64,000 nucleotides of DNA from Deinococcus planocerae (lineage in GTDB: Bacteria > Deinococcota > Deinococci > Deinococcales > Deinococcaceae): NCBI RefSeq assembly GCF_002869765.1, contig NZ_PNOR01000002.1, forward strand, positions 62,001-126,000. The letters run 5' to 3'. The notes under the pieces were generated by a model, which was not told the origin of the DNA, did not search any database, and worked only from the letters and a program-made list of their open reading frames with translations. This document shows, one piece after another, positions 1 to 7,782 of the stretch (the first letter of the stretch is position 1; the number at the start of each line of letters is the position of its first letter). Position numbers and translations under genes: made by a program.

Positions 1-1795
1 GCGCCTCCCGGATGCCCTGGGCGATGCCGAGCGCCATCCGGTCGAGGTAGGTGGGATTCTGGAGGTTGAGGCCGTCAATCGGGTGACTCGTGTACCCGAT
101 CTCGATCAGCGCGGCGGGAATGCGGCTGTTTCTCAGCACTGCCAGCGAACGACTGTTTTTCAGGCCCTGCGAGAACGCGCCCGTGACCGTGATGACGTTC
201 TTCTGGATCAGGGCCGCGAAGCTGCTGGAGAGCGGGTGGTTAGGATTCCACCAGGTCTCCACCCCGTAGCCCCTCAGGGCGCTGGCCGGCGGCATGGCGT
301 TGACGTGGATGCTCAGGTAAAGCTGGGTGCCGGGCGTGCCCAGCCCCGCCCACTGGTTCAGGTCCGTGGCCTTGTCCGGCGCGAGTTCCCGGTCGGTCTC
401 GCGGGTCATCACCACCTCTACCCCGGCGCGGCGCAGCAGGTCACGCACCCGCAGGGCCACGTCCAGCGCCACCTGCTTCTCGACGACCGCGCCGACGCCC
501 CCGGAGTCATGGCCGCCGTGCCCGGGGTCAATCACCACGCGCGGTCTCACCAGGGTCGCGCTGGAGGCCAGGAGCGCCGTACCGCGCAGGGTCTGGAGGG
601 GTGGCACGGCGGCCACCACCTGCTCACGCGGGGTCAGCGGCGTGAGGTCCGCCAGGGCGGGTGAAAGGTCGATGGCGAGGCGGGAGCGGTCGCTGCCCGC
701 CAGCGGCGGGACGAGCTGCGCGCGCCACCCGCTGCGCTCGGTCAGGGTCGTGCCGGTGAGTAGCGTCACCACGGCCCCGTCCGGGGTGGGCTCGACGCGC
801 CAGGCTCGCACCTCAGGGGTCACCTGCTGCGCGGAGAGGGCCGCCGCGCTCACGCCGCTCAGCTCCACCCGCAGGCCCACCCCGCCGGGTACCAGGCGGT
901 AGCGGGTGCCGGGCGGCAGGTCCAGCACCACGTGGGTCAGGCCAGGGGTCTGGCCCAGCCGGGGCAGCGTGAGCGCGGCTCCGGGCTGAAGCGCCCCCGG
1001 GGCCTGCCCGCTCAGGGCGCTGGGCTGCCCCGGCTCCTGTCCCGGCACCGCGGGAGGCGGTGCCGGCGCGGCCACCCCGGAGGTGGCGGACAGGGCGTCA
1101 CTGGGGGTCAGGCCCTCGGGAACGGCGGGGCGGGAGGCCAGCGGGCCAGGCGGACGGGAGGGCGCGGCGGCCGTCGTCGGGCCGTTCTGGGAAGCGGCGG
1201 TCAGGTGGCCCGCCTCCGTCCCGGGGGCGGGCGGCGCGCTGCTCGGGCGGGCCAGGGCCCGCAGGGAATCCCCCGCGCCTCCCAGCAGGGTCGGCCCGAA
1301 ATCCAGGATCAGCACCCTGGAGCCGCTGGCAATCGTGGCCTCGCTGGCCCACCACCCGTCCGAGGAGGAGAGCGGGAACGGCGTGGCGAGCAGCACCTGA
1401 TGTCCCACGGCCCGGTATCCCGTCACGCTGGGGCCCAGGCCCGCCCGCGTCCGGGGCACCACCCGGGCGCCGAACACGTCGAGGCGCAACCCCCCGGCGG
1501 TGGGGGTGAGCCGGTACGTGATGCCCGCGGCCAGGTCGAACACCACCCGCGTCTTGCCGCGGTCACTGCTGAAGCGGGGGTTGCCGAAGGTCACCCCGGC
1601 GGCCGTGGGTGTCCCTGGCCCGATGGAATGAGGGGCGCCTCCGGTGGCCTCCGGCGTGCTGACGCTCGGCGCAGGCGGGCTGTCCTGGAGAGGGCTGGCC
1701 TGGGCCGCGGCCCACGAGCCGAACAGGCCGCAGGAGAGGGTGACGGCCCGGAGCACCTGGAGTGGGGGGTTCGGCGGGGAACCGGGTCCATCCAC
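1..1795 (-). CDS. N-acetylmuramoyl-L-alanine amidase (Amidase_3), 3' end outside window
   Basis: Secreted cell-wall hydrolase predicted to cut the bond between N-acetylmuramate and the stem peptide. The N-terminus has a short hydrophobic signal-like segment ending near SWAAAQA. Two repeated AMIN-like beta domains follow, about residues 50-130 and 210-300; both contain a TRVVFDLA or THVVLDLP type strand. A Pro/Ala-rich linker sits between them. The C-terminal Amidase_3 catalytic domain shows the zinc-binding VVIDPGHGGHDSGG motif, the second-histidine motif LYLSIHVNA and the late glutamate in PAALIEIGYTSHP. The reading frame runs off the left edge, so the last residues are missing. I chose the GTG at 1793-1795; the frame stays open further upstream, so the start is uncertain. 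A metal box lies about 330 bases upstream. Confidence 0.88.
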   Translation of the reverse strand, partial: MDGPGSPPNPPLQVLRAVTLSCGLFGSWAAAQASPLQDSPPAPSVSTPEATGGAPHSIGPGTPTAAGVTFGNPRFSSDRGKTRVVFDLAAGITYRLTPTAGGLRLDVFGARVVPRTRAGLGPSVTGYRAVGHQVLLATPFPLSSSDGWWASEATIASGSRVLILDFGPTLLGGAGDSLRALARPSSAPPAPGTEAGHLTAASQNGPTTAAAPSRPPGPLASRPAVPEGLTPSDALSATSGVAAPAPPPAVPGQEPGQPSALSGQAPGALQPGAALTLPRLGQTPGLTHVVLDLPPGTRYRLVPGGVGLRVELSGVSAAALSAQQVTPEVRAWRVEPTPDGAVVTLLTGTTLTERSGWRAQLVPPLAGSDRSRLAIDLSPALADLTPLTPREQVVAAVPPLQTLRGTALLASSATLVRPRVVIDPGHGGHDSGGVGAVVEKQVALDVALRVRDLLRRAGVEVVMTRETDRELAPDKATDLNQWAGLGTPGTQLYLSIHVNAMPPASALRGYGVETWWNPNHPLSSSFAALIQKNVITVTGAFSQGLKNSRSLAVLRNSRIPAALIEIGYTSHPIDGLNLQNPTYLDRMALGIAQGIREA

Positions 1796-2127
1796 CTCTG
1801 GACCCTTCAGGCGCCGCCGGTCTTCTGCGGGCCGTGGGGTCGGGTGGGAAGACGTGCCGGTTGAAACGGGCGCTGCTGGGTGGATTCCTGCTGGATGGCG
1901 TCTCCATGCCCGAAGCGGCCCAGCGGTCAGTGAGAGGGCCACCGGGCACAAGGGCGACGAGACCGTCCGTCCCTGGGCCACGGGGTCAGGACGCCCACCG
2001 GGGGGCAGATCAGGGCCAGACGCACACCCCTTCGGGTCGCCGAAAGGTTGGTCCAGAGAACAGGCTGGACCGTACAGGTGCGGAACAAGTGCAGGCGTCA
2101 TGGATCGCGAGCAGGTTACGCCATATC

Positions 2128-2141
2128 TGTACAGACTTACA
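2128..2141. promoter_or_regulatory. Metal box 1 (orphan dyad) in the 1796-2398 intergenic stretch
   Basis: TGTACA-GA-CTTACA, a 6-2-6 dyad inside an AT-rich patch, contrasts strongly with the GC-rich surroundings. It matches the boxes found upstream of cadA, the antiporter and the glutaredoxin operon. No gene starts close by. The nearest leftward start is the amidase, about 330 bases away, and the rightward side faces the end of a convergent gene. The rest of 1796-2398 shows no recognisable gene. Confidence 0.55.
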
Positions 2142-2398
2142 GTTAAATTGTTGTTACAGATTATTCCCGCGTCCTGGCCGCGATCGCCGCGCTCCCCGTC
2201 TGCGGCGCCCATTCCCGCCCGCCCGCGCCGACAGCCAGGCCCCGGGTTCAGTAGCGAAGTGTGAGTGCGGGGTGAGGCACCGTGCGGCTGCTGGTGCGGG
2301 CCAAATAAAGCTCGGCGGTGGACTCCTGCTCGGCCAGAAACCCCTCCATGCGCCACGTCGCTCTTCGCAGGTGGGACCGTCCCGGCCGCTTCTTCCCG

Positions 2399-3091
2399 TC
2401 AAACCAGGCTGCCCAGCACATTTAGGGTAAGGGCCAGGATGGCCACGTTGAACCAGAAGGCGGTCAGGCCGTGCCACAACGCGACCCGCCGGATGACCGG
2501 ACTGGAGACGGCCACATCCGAGACCTGAAACGTCATGCCCAGGACAAAAGCGAAGTACGCGAAGTCGAGCGCGGAGGGTGGCGTGGCGCCCGGGAACTCC
2601 AGACCACCGTCCGGCCCGGCCTCCCGATCCCCACCGCTGTAGTACAGGTGTGCGTACCGCAGGGCATAGGTGGTGTGCGTGAGGAACCAGCCGCTCACCA
2701 CCGCCACAACCGCCAAAGAGATCGGAACCCCGGGCGCTGCGGGAGACAGGCGCTGGGCACCGTCGATCACCCAGGCGGCCGCGACCAGGCTCACGACGTT
2801 CGAGACAAGGACACTGGCGCCCACGGCCGCCCGGCCAGGGTCCTCGGCGGCCGCCGCGTACCGCGTGCGTTCGGGGGGGGAGCGCAGGATGAAGTGCCAG
2901 GTCAACGCGAGCAAGGTGAGGGCGCCTACGTCCCAGCCAAGGACGGCCCGGATCACCCAGGCCGGGGAAACGGGCAGCACCAACGCCGCCACCATCCCGG
3001 CACTCCCCGCGATCACAAACCGCGACCAGGACTTCGGCCACGGACTCTGCGGCGTGGGGGAGGAAGGTAAGCGGTTCATCATCACGGCCAC
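2399..3091 (-). CDS. DUF1345 family integral membrane protein (copy 1)
   Basis: A 230-residue membrane protein with about five or six hydrophobic segments. It ends in the family-like block YFAFVLGMTFQVSD followed by HGLTAFWFNVAILALTLNVL. Resemblance to DUF1345 is by pattern; the function of the family is unknown. Two relatives lie in this window, one decayed (31436-32070) and one intact (53159-53827). The first start codon in frame is a GTG at 3091; ATGs at 3082 and 3079 are equally plausible. It follows the antiporter and a small membrane protein on the same strand, so it is probably the last gene of that operon and under the same metal box. Confidence 0.8.
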   Translation of the reverse strand: MAVMMNRLPSSPTPQSPWPKSWSRFVIAGSAGMVAALVLPVSPAWVIRAVLGWDVGALTLLALTWHFILRSPPERTRYAAAAEDPGRAAVGASVLVSNVVSLVAAAWVIDGAQRLSPAAPGVPISLAVVAVVSGWFLTHTTYALRYAHLYYSGGDREAGPDGGLEFPGATPPSALDFAYFAFVLGMTFQVSDVAVSSPVIRRVALWHGLTAFWFNVAILALTLNVLGSLV

Positions 3092-3127
3092 TCGGGGGTG
3101 GGGTCAACCTCGGGGCACGACGCCCTG

Positions 3128-3319
3128 CTATCTCGGCGCTTCCCGTGGAAGGAGGCTGCTGGTCGCTGGAGGAGGGGTGGACGCGGCTGACCCTCCGTGG
3201 GGTGCCCGGTCCTGCCGGTCTTCTCGCCTATCCCAGACGCTCACAGCGATCAGGAGCAGCAGGGCCAGCATGAGGCCGAGGGCCGCCTGGGCCTCCCGGT
3301 TGTTCGCACGGTTCCGCAT
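3128..3319 (-). CDS. Small single-pass membrane protein
   Basis: A 63-residue frame. A charged N-terminus (RNRANNRE) precedes one hydrophobic helix (AALGLMLALLLLIAV), and a charged, Pro-rich tail follows. The ATG is only 6 bases beyond the stop codon of the antiporter gene, which suggests translational coupling. I do not recognise a family. A similar helix preceded by an in-frame stop codon occurs near 6770-6915, so a short-protein family may exist. Reality rests on position and composition only. Confidence 0.5.
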   Translation of the reverse strand: MRNRANNREAQAALGLMLALLLLIAVSVWDRREDRQDRAPHGGSAASTPPPATSSLLPREAPR

Positions 3320-3325
3320 GGCGGC

Positions 3326-4657
3326 CTACCTTCCAGGGCGCCCGGCCCTGAGCAACTCGGCCAGGTGCAGGTGCCTGCGGTTCAGCAGCAGGAACACCGC
3401 GGTGAGCGCCAGGTAGAGCCAGCCCAGGGCGACATGCACCCCCTCGACCGGAATGAAAAACTGGACCAGGAACAGTCCCGCGAGCGTCAGCGCGGCCCGG
3501 AGGGTGAAGCGGAAGGTGAGCAGCAGCGAGATCCCGAACAGGGACTGCGCGGCCGTCAGGAACACCTCGTCCACCGACTGGGCCGTCAGGGGCAGCGGCG
3601 CGGCGTGCCCCTGCCCGACGCTGTACGCCAGGGGGATCGCGGCGATCAGCAGCGTCCACTGGTTGAGCTTCGAGGAGATCAGGTTGCTCAACCCCTTGCC
3701 CGCGAACACGATCAGGCCCGCCCAGATGAACGCCGTGAGGCTCTCGGGAAACTCCGAGAGGAAGGGGGCCACCCACTGGATCAGGATAAATTGCGAGACG
3801 CCCACCTGCCGGGCGACCTGGAGCACCGCGTCGATAAAGGGTTCCGCCCCGAAGAACAGCACGTACGCTCCAGCGAGCAGGAACAGGGGGATGACCAGGG
3901 TGCGCGTTCCGGGCGGGAGACGCTTGACGCGGGCGGCGACGCCGATGTCCCGGTCCTCGTCCTCCTCGTCGTCGTCCTCCGCGGGTTCTCTTTTCTCTCC
4001 CAGGTTCACGAGGAGTTCGGTCTCCGTGAGCACGCGGACCGCTGCCTGGTGCCGCCGCCTGGACTGGCGGAAGGCGGTGAGGATGTAGGCGACGTAGAGC
4101 GCGACGAGGACCGCGGAGTCGAGCAGGCTGAACGACCGTTTCAGCACCAGCACGAAGGCGTACAGGGAGGCGAGCAGCAGGAACAACAATTCGGGCGCGT
4201 TCCGCGCGTCAAGTTCAATTTCCGTGAAGCGCTGGCCCTGCCGCCGGGCGCTGAGGAATGCCACGACCATGATCAGCGGCCAGCCCAGGCCGAGCAGCAG
4301 CCGGTTGGCGCCCGTCATACTGGCCGCGGCCAGTTCCGTCTGCCCGCGGTAGGCCAGCAGGACCTCAAAGGCGTACTCGGGCGCGACCTCGATCAGGGCG
4401 AGCAGGGCGAGCGCCACGGACTGCGGCACCACGGTTTCCAGGCCCTCCGTCGCCCACGAGAGAAAAAAGGCCGCGGCGATGATCGCCACCCCCAGCACCA
4501 GCGAGGTGAGCAGCGGGTGCCCCTGAGTCAGGCCGCCGAAGCGGACGAGGGAGAAGGGCACCAGGGTCGAGGCTGCGGCTCCAAGGGTGATCCAATCGCC
4601 CCGGGTGAACCCGAGGTGCAGCCCAGGGCCGGGAGGAGCGATCGGTGGACGCGGCAA
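3326..4657 (-). CDS. Sodium/calcium exchanger family (CaCA) cation antiporter
   Basis: A 443-residue inner-membrane antiporter with about eleven hydrophobic segments in two halves. Each half carries the acidic alpha-repeat typical of CaCA exchangers: ALIEVAPEYAFE near residue 90 and APFLSEFPESLTAF in the second half. The halves are joined by a strongly acidic cytosolic stretch (EPAEDDDEEDEDRD, around residue 225), a plausible cation-sensing loop. Expected role: Ca2+ or other divalent-cation efflux in exchange for H+ or Na+. The start is a TTG at 4657 with AGGAG about 9 bases upstream. A metal box sits 73 bases upstream of the start, so metal control is inferred. The substrate cannot be read from the sequence. 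Confidence 0.85.
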   Translation of the reverse strand: MPRPPIAPPGPGLHLGFTRGDWITLGAAASTLVPFSLVRFGGLTQGHPLLTSLVLGVAIIAAAFFLSWATEGLETVVPQSVALALLALIEVAPEYAFEVLLAYRGQTELAAASMTGANRLLLGLGWPLIMVVAFLSARRQGQRFTEIELDARNAPELLFLLLASLYAFVLVLKRSFSLLDSAVLVALYVAYILTAFRQSRRRHQAAVRVLTETELLVNLGEKREPAEDDDEEDEDRDIGVAARVKRLPPGTRTLVIPLFLLAGAYVLFFGAEPFIDAVLQVARQVGVSQFILIQWVAPFLSEFPESLTAFIWAGLIVFAGKGLSNLISSKLNQWTLLIAAIPLAYSVGQGHAAPLPLTAQSVDEVFLTAAQSLFGISLLLTFRFTLRAALTLAGLFLVQFFIPVEGVHVALGWLYLALTAVFLLLNRRHLHLAELLRAGRPGR

Positions 4658-4730
4658 GGTCGGGTTCTCCTGACGGGAGTGAAGGTTCAGGGTGGCACCT
4701 GACGTTTAGTGTCCAGGCCCCATGGAAATC

Positions 4731-4744
4731 TGTACAGACGTACA
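4731..4744. promoter_or_regulatory. Metal box 2, upstream of the CaCA antiporter
   Basis: TGTACA-GA-CGTACA, a 6-2-6 dyad in an AT-rich patch 73 bases upstream of the TTG start of the leftward antiporter gene. Identical in 14 of 14 positions to the box in front of the glutaredoxin-cadC operon at 11131-11144. Probably a CadC/ArsR-type operator; this is inferred from recurrence, not demonstrated. Confidence 0.65.
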
Positions 4745-4915
4745 TTCTTTAACAATGGGCTGGTGGTGCGTTCGGATTCAGAGGAACGTGCGTCTGCTGG
4801 CAGCCGGGCCAGGAACGGGCCTGGGCGAGGTCGGGGTCGTCGAACTGTTGGACGTCCATGGCGGCGTCCACCTCCTCCCCCCTTCCGTCAACTCCCTGTG
4901 GGGTAGATCGGGGTT

Positions 4916-5157
4916 GTGACCACGCGTGTCCCTGTCCATGTTCGCCACACCGAGAGGACGAAGAGCCTTCCCCGCCGACGTGGCCTCGAAAGTCAGCTTC
5001 CGGGTCTCCAGAAGATGGTCGAGGCCCAGAAGGACTGCGTACCCTCTCCGCCAGTGTCAAGCGTACCTTCGCGGCCACCGGCGACCTGAGGCTCGACGCG
5101 TCCGTTGCGCCGTACCTGGCGCGTGGGAACACGCCGAACCCTGGACTCTTCTCATGA
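4916..5157 (+). pseudogene. Frameshifted CsoR/FrmR-family (DUF156) metal-sensing repressor
   Basis: Two adjacent frames together give most of a CsoR-type repressor. The first, from GTG 4916, reads HTERTKSL, then [18 protein letters not shown], equivalent to the family's 'RRxEGQxRGxxxMVEE..C' helix with the metal-ligand cysteine. The second frame continues with [19 protein letters not shown], equivalent to 'QLSAVRxALxxxGxxLLExH'. The frame shift falls around 5035-5050. A conserved histidine near the N-terminus (HVRH) and the cysteine are retained. CsoR proteins sense Cu(I) and FrmR proteins sense formaldehyde; which this one sensed cannot be told. It lies between two metal boxes, so it is a lost regulator of the same locus or carries a sequencing error. 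Confidence 0.6.
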
Positions 5158-5161
5158 TGTC

Positions 5162-5175
5162 TGTACAGTTATACA
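5162..5175. promoter_or_regulatory. Metal box 3, upstream of the small ORF and tlpA-like gene
   Basis: TGTACA-GT-TATACA. The flanks extend the symmetry to ATCTGTA-N6-TACAGAT apart from the first base. It ends 6 bases before an ATG (5182) and lies 227 bases before the GTG start of the thioredoxin-like gene. Such closeness to an ATG would fit a leaderless transcript. Confidence 0.65.
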
Positions 5176-5181
5176 GATACC

Positions 5182-5406
5182 ATGTGCCCAGTGTCTCCTT
5201 GCCTGTGCCTGACCTGTCCGCCGGGCCTCGCCCCTGGCGCCGCTCCTCATCCTCACCCACCGCCGACTCGATGCCCGAGCATGCCCCATTCACGGCACAC
5301 CGAGCTTCGCCTGCTCTGGCAAAGCCCGAAGAGCCTCACCCGCGTGGCCCGGCGGCCGACCGGGGAAAGGGCTTTCCCGGCCCTCAGGAGGGGAGCTTCC
5401 CCGTGA
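5182..5406 (+). CDS. Possible small cysteine-rich protein
   Basis: A 74-residue frame that begins 7 bases after metal box 3 and ends in a GTGA overlap with the thioredoxin-like gene. The N-terminus is cysteine-rich (C2, C7, C9, C12), and an HPHPPP stretch follows, as might suit a metal-binding peptide. No ribosome-binding site is visible, so translation would have to be leaderless. The composition is also compatible with chance coding in GC-rich DNA. I do not recognise a family. Support is the position and the stop/start overlap only. Confidence 0.35.
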   Translation: MCPVSPCLCLTCPPGLAPGAAPHPHPPPTRCPSMPHSRHTELRLLWQSPKSLTRVARRPTGERAFPALRRGASP

Positions 5407-5975
5407 ATTCAGCCTCCCCCGGCGCTCACGTCCCAGCGGCCCTGTGGCGACGCCTCCTGCCGCCCGTGCTTGCGGCTGCCCTCGCGGCAACCCTGGGTGC
5501 GGCGTTGCTCAACCCGGCGCGCCGCACGACCAGCGGCGGACCACTCGTCGGGAAGCCGGCCCCCGCCTTCGCCCTCCGGAGCCTGGACGGTGCGACGGTT
5601 CGTCTGGCGGACCTGCGCGGTCGGCCCGTCGTGTTGAATTTCTGGGCGTCGTGGTGCACGCCCTGCCGCGAGGAAGCGCCCCTGTTCCGTGAACTCAGCG
5701 CGCGGCAGGCGGGGGGGCAGGGCCTCGCCGTGATCGGCATCCTCTTCCAGGAGACCAAGGAACAAAACGCCCGCGACTTTATCCGCGAGTTCGCCCTCGC
5801 GTATCCCAGCCTGCGCGACCCTCAGTCCAAAACCGCGATCAACTACGGCGTGGGCGGGATTCCCGAGACCGTGTTCATCGACCGGCAGGGCGTCGTTCAA
5901 CACGTGGACCGCGGCGGGCTGTCCCGCGAGCGCCTGAACGTCGGGCTGGAAAGAATCGGGGTGCGCGGGTTGTGA
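5403..5975 (+). CDS. TlpA/DsbE-like membrane-anchored thioredoxin (copy 1)
   Basis: A 190-residue protein. A single N-terminal membrane anchor is followed by a redoxin fold with the reductase active site [12 protein letters not shown] and the cis-proline loop [10 protein letters not shown]. It is a close paralogue of the ccmG gene at 49390-49968; the blocks [17 protein letters not shown] and [16 protein letters not shown] are almost the same. Its ancestral role would be reduction of apocytochrome c or other extracytoplasmic thiols. Start: GTG 5403 with AGGAGG at 5386-5391. Here it sits alone behind a metal box rather than with ccm genes, so it may have been re-used for thiol repair under metal stress (inference). 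Confidence 0.88.
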   Translation: MNSASPGAHVPAALWRRLLPPVLAAALAATLGAALLNPARRTTSGGPLVGKPAPAFALRSLDGATVRLADLRGRPVVLNFWASWCTPCREEAPLFRELSARQAGGQGLAVIGILFQETKEQNARDFIREFALAYPSLRDPQSKTAINYGVGGIPETVFIDRQGVVQHVDRGGLSRERLNVGLERIGVRGL

Positions 5976-6039
5976 GGGGTGGTCTCCGAAGTCGTGGCGC
6001 AGGCTCGGCCCCTTCTCTTTCGGGCAGGAGAACGCTCCC

Positions 6040-6624
6040 GTGTCCTGGACAGCCTTCCTAAAGGGTGTCTCCGACCTGGCGCCGGGGCTGCTCGACGGCC
6101 TTGCCCCACCCGCCACGGCGGCAGATCTCCGGGCCCTGGTCGCGGCGCTGAACGGCCCGCTTCCCGAGGACGTCCATCAGGTGCTCGCCACGCACAACGG
6201 GCAGCGGGCCGGGCACCGCATCCTGTTCGGGCTGACCCTGATGAGTGCGCAGGACATCGCCCGCCACGCCCGGAGCGTCGCCCACGCGCTGGAACGCGAG
6301 GGGCCTGTTCCGGTGGAGGACCCGGACAGCCGCACGCAGGCGTACGAACCGAATCCGCACCACGTGCCGCTGTTCACGGACAACACCGGGAACTTCCTCG
6401 GCTTCGACCTGGCCCCGTCGGCGTCGGGCGTGTGGGGTCAGGTCGTCATCTTCGGACTGGACCTTCCGCGTCCCCGGGTGGTCGCCGACTCGTTCCACAC
6501 GCTGTTCGAGGAGCTGAGCGCCGAACTCCGGCAGGGCAACTGCCTGATCAGGGAAGCAGGCGGGTACAGTTCCATGAGCTGGAAGCCGGGGGTCGGCTCG
6601 GCCCTGTCCGAGATCTTGCTGTAA
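6040..6624 (+). CDS. SMI1/KNR4 (SUKH) family protein
   Basis: A 194-residue soluble protein with no signal peptide. The middle part has the SUKH-type pattern: LPEDVHQVLATHNGQ (the 'LP.d....l...nG' start) and later VPLFTDNTGNFLGFDLAP, the characteristic 'd..Gn.l.~D' strand. Members of this superfamily often act as immunity proteins against secreted toxins, but many are solitary with unknown roles. No toxin gene is adjacent here. Start: GTG 6040, preceded by CAGGAG. It lies alone between the thioredoxin gene and the end of the leftward operon. Confidence 0.75.
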   Translation: MSWTAFLKGVSDLAPGLLDGLAPPATAADLRALVAALNGPLPEDVHQVLATHNGQRAGHRILFGLTLMSAQDIARHARSVAHALEREGPVPVEDPDSRTQAYEPNPHHVPLFTDNTGNFLGFDLAPSASGVWGQVVIFGLDLPRPRVVADSFHTLFEELSAELRQGNCLIREAGGYSSMSWKPGVGSALSEILL

Positions 6625-6769
6625 GCGCGGGGAGGTGGGCTCGCCCGCTGGCCCTGCCGCAGGCGGATGAACGGAAACCCCACCCAGACGGTGCCGCCGT
6701 GATGGGTCTCCGGCCGAGCCTCCCGACCCTCTGCGCGTGTGGTCGTGACCTCCGCCTGCTCCGCCCATC

Positions 6770-6915
6770 CGTGTGACGCCTGACTCGCTCTGACCCTCCC
6801 AGCACCCGCCGAAGCGATGGGCCCGGCAGGTGAGCAGGAGCAGGGCCAGCAGCCCCAGGGCGGCCTACGAGCGTAGGGGCTCCTCGATTTGGAGATGGTC
6901 TTTCGCCTGAGGCAT
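6770..6915 (-). pseudogene. Possible decayed small membrane protein
   Basis: From an ATG at 6915 the frame reads 16 codons to a TAG stop, then resumes with AALGLLALLLL. This resembles the helix AALGLMLALLLL of the small protein at 3128-3319. No further similarity is visible. Short hydrophobic runs arise easily by chance, so this is weak. The rest of 6625-6951 shows no recognisable gene. Confidence 0.2.
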
Positions 6916-6951
6916 GCGGTGGATGTGGAGAGGACGCTGGAACGGGCTGGC

Positions 6952-7782
6952 CTAACCGAGTGGTTGGAAGCGGTAGCGCAGCAAGCGGTGGACCCTCCGC
7001 AACAGCGGGACACGGCGCAGCACCCGCCAGGCCGCCCGCTCCACCCTGGGCAACCGTGCGAACCCCGGCAGATCGAGCAGGCTGACGTCGTCGAGCAGGT
7101 GGAAGCCTGGCGGCCAGGTCTCCACCTCCCGGGGGTCCTCCAGCCCCCAGCGCAGGGTGGCGCCCGACGCGCGCAGGGCCGGGTGCCACCCTCCCAGGCG
7201 CACCCCCAGCCCACTGAGGGCGTCGCACACCAGCTCCCCTCCGGGGAACATCTCCCCCAGCCGCGTAAGCAGCGCGCGCACCTCAGGCTCCGGCAGGTAC
7301 ATCAGCAGTCCCTCCGCGACCACCAGCACCGGCCCTTCCCGCGGCACCTCCCGCAGCCACCCTCCCTCCGTCACCGAGGCGGCGATCATCCGGTAGCCCG
7401 GTCCCTCGTGCCGGGGGTAGACGGCCCGGCGCAGCGCGATCACCTCCGGCAGGTCGAGGTCGAACCAGCGCGCGCCGGGAGGAACCGGCACCCGGTCCAC
7501 CCGCCCGTCCAGCCCGCACCCCAGGTGCAGCACGGTGGCCGCCGGAGACCGGGCGAGGAAGGCCGCCGTCCACCCGTCCAGTGCCCGGGCGCGCAGCGCC
7601 AGCCCGAAGGCGTCGCCGCGCAGGGCGGGCCGGGCCGGGACCGCCCGCCCCAGACGACGCAGCACCTGGGCGGCCGTCTCGTCGCGCAGGATCGGGTCGG
7701 GCCACGTGTTCTGGCTCGCCTTGGCGACGAGCGGGATCAGCAGGGTCGCCTGCTCCGGGGTGAGTTGGCCTGGCCCGCTCAC
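6952..7782 (-). CDS. Leucine-carboxyl-methyltransferase-type (LCM/TcmP) O-methyltransferase
   Basis: A 276-residue class I S-adenosylmethionine-dependent methyltransferase. The SAM-binding glycine loop is VLHLGCGLDGR near residue 80. The acidic loop WFDLDLPEVI and the motif LVVAEGLLMYLPEPEV that follow are characteristic of the LCM/TcmP family of O-methyltransferases. Substrates in this family include carboxyl groups and polyketide or fatty hydroxyls. Start: GTG at 7782 in a GTGA overlap with the P450 stop, so the two are translationally coupled. Being last in an operon with a fatty-acid-type P450 suggests it methylates an oxidised lipid product; that is inference. Confidence 0.82.
   Translation of the reverse strand: MSGPGQLTPEQATLLIPLVAKASQNTWPDPILRDETAAQVLRRLGRAVPARPALRGDAFGLALRARALDGWTAAFLARSPAATVLHLGCGLDGRVDRVPVPPGARWFDLDLPEVIALRRAVYPRHEGPGYRMIAASVTEGGWLREVPREGPVLVVAEGLLMYLPEPEVRALLTRLGEMFPGGELVCDALSGLGVRLGGWHPALRASGATLRWGLEDPREVETWPPGFHLLDDVSLLDLPGFARLPRVERAAWRVLRRVPLLRRVHRLLRYRFQPLG

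Noticed and set aside
2154..3107. A 317-codon leftward frame overlapping the DUF1345 gene
   Set aside because: It is the neighbouring frame of the same strand, with no membrane pattern; the DUF1345 frame is coherent.
3197..4702. A 501-codon open frame on the + strand opposite the CaCA antiporter
   Set aside because: Low-complexity Gln/Arg/Gly/Glu composition typical of antisense frames in GC-rich genes; the antiporter on the other strand has clear motifs.
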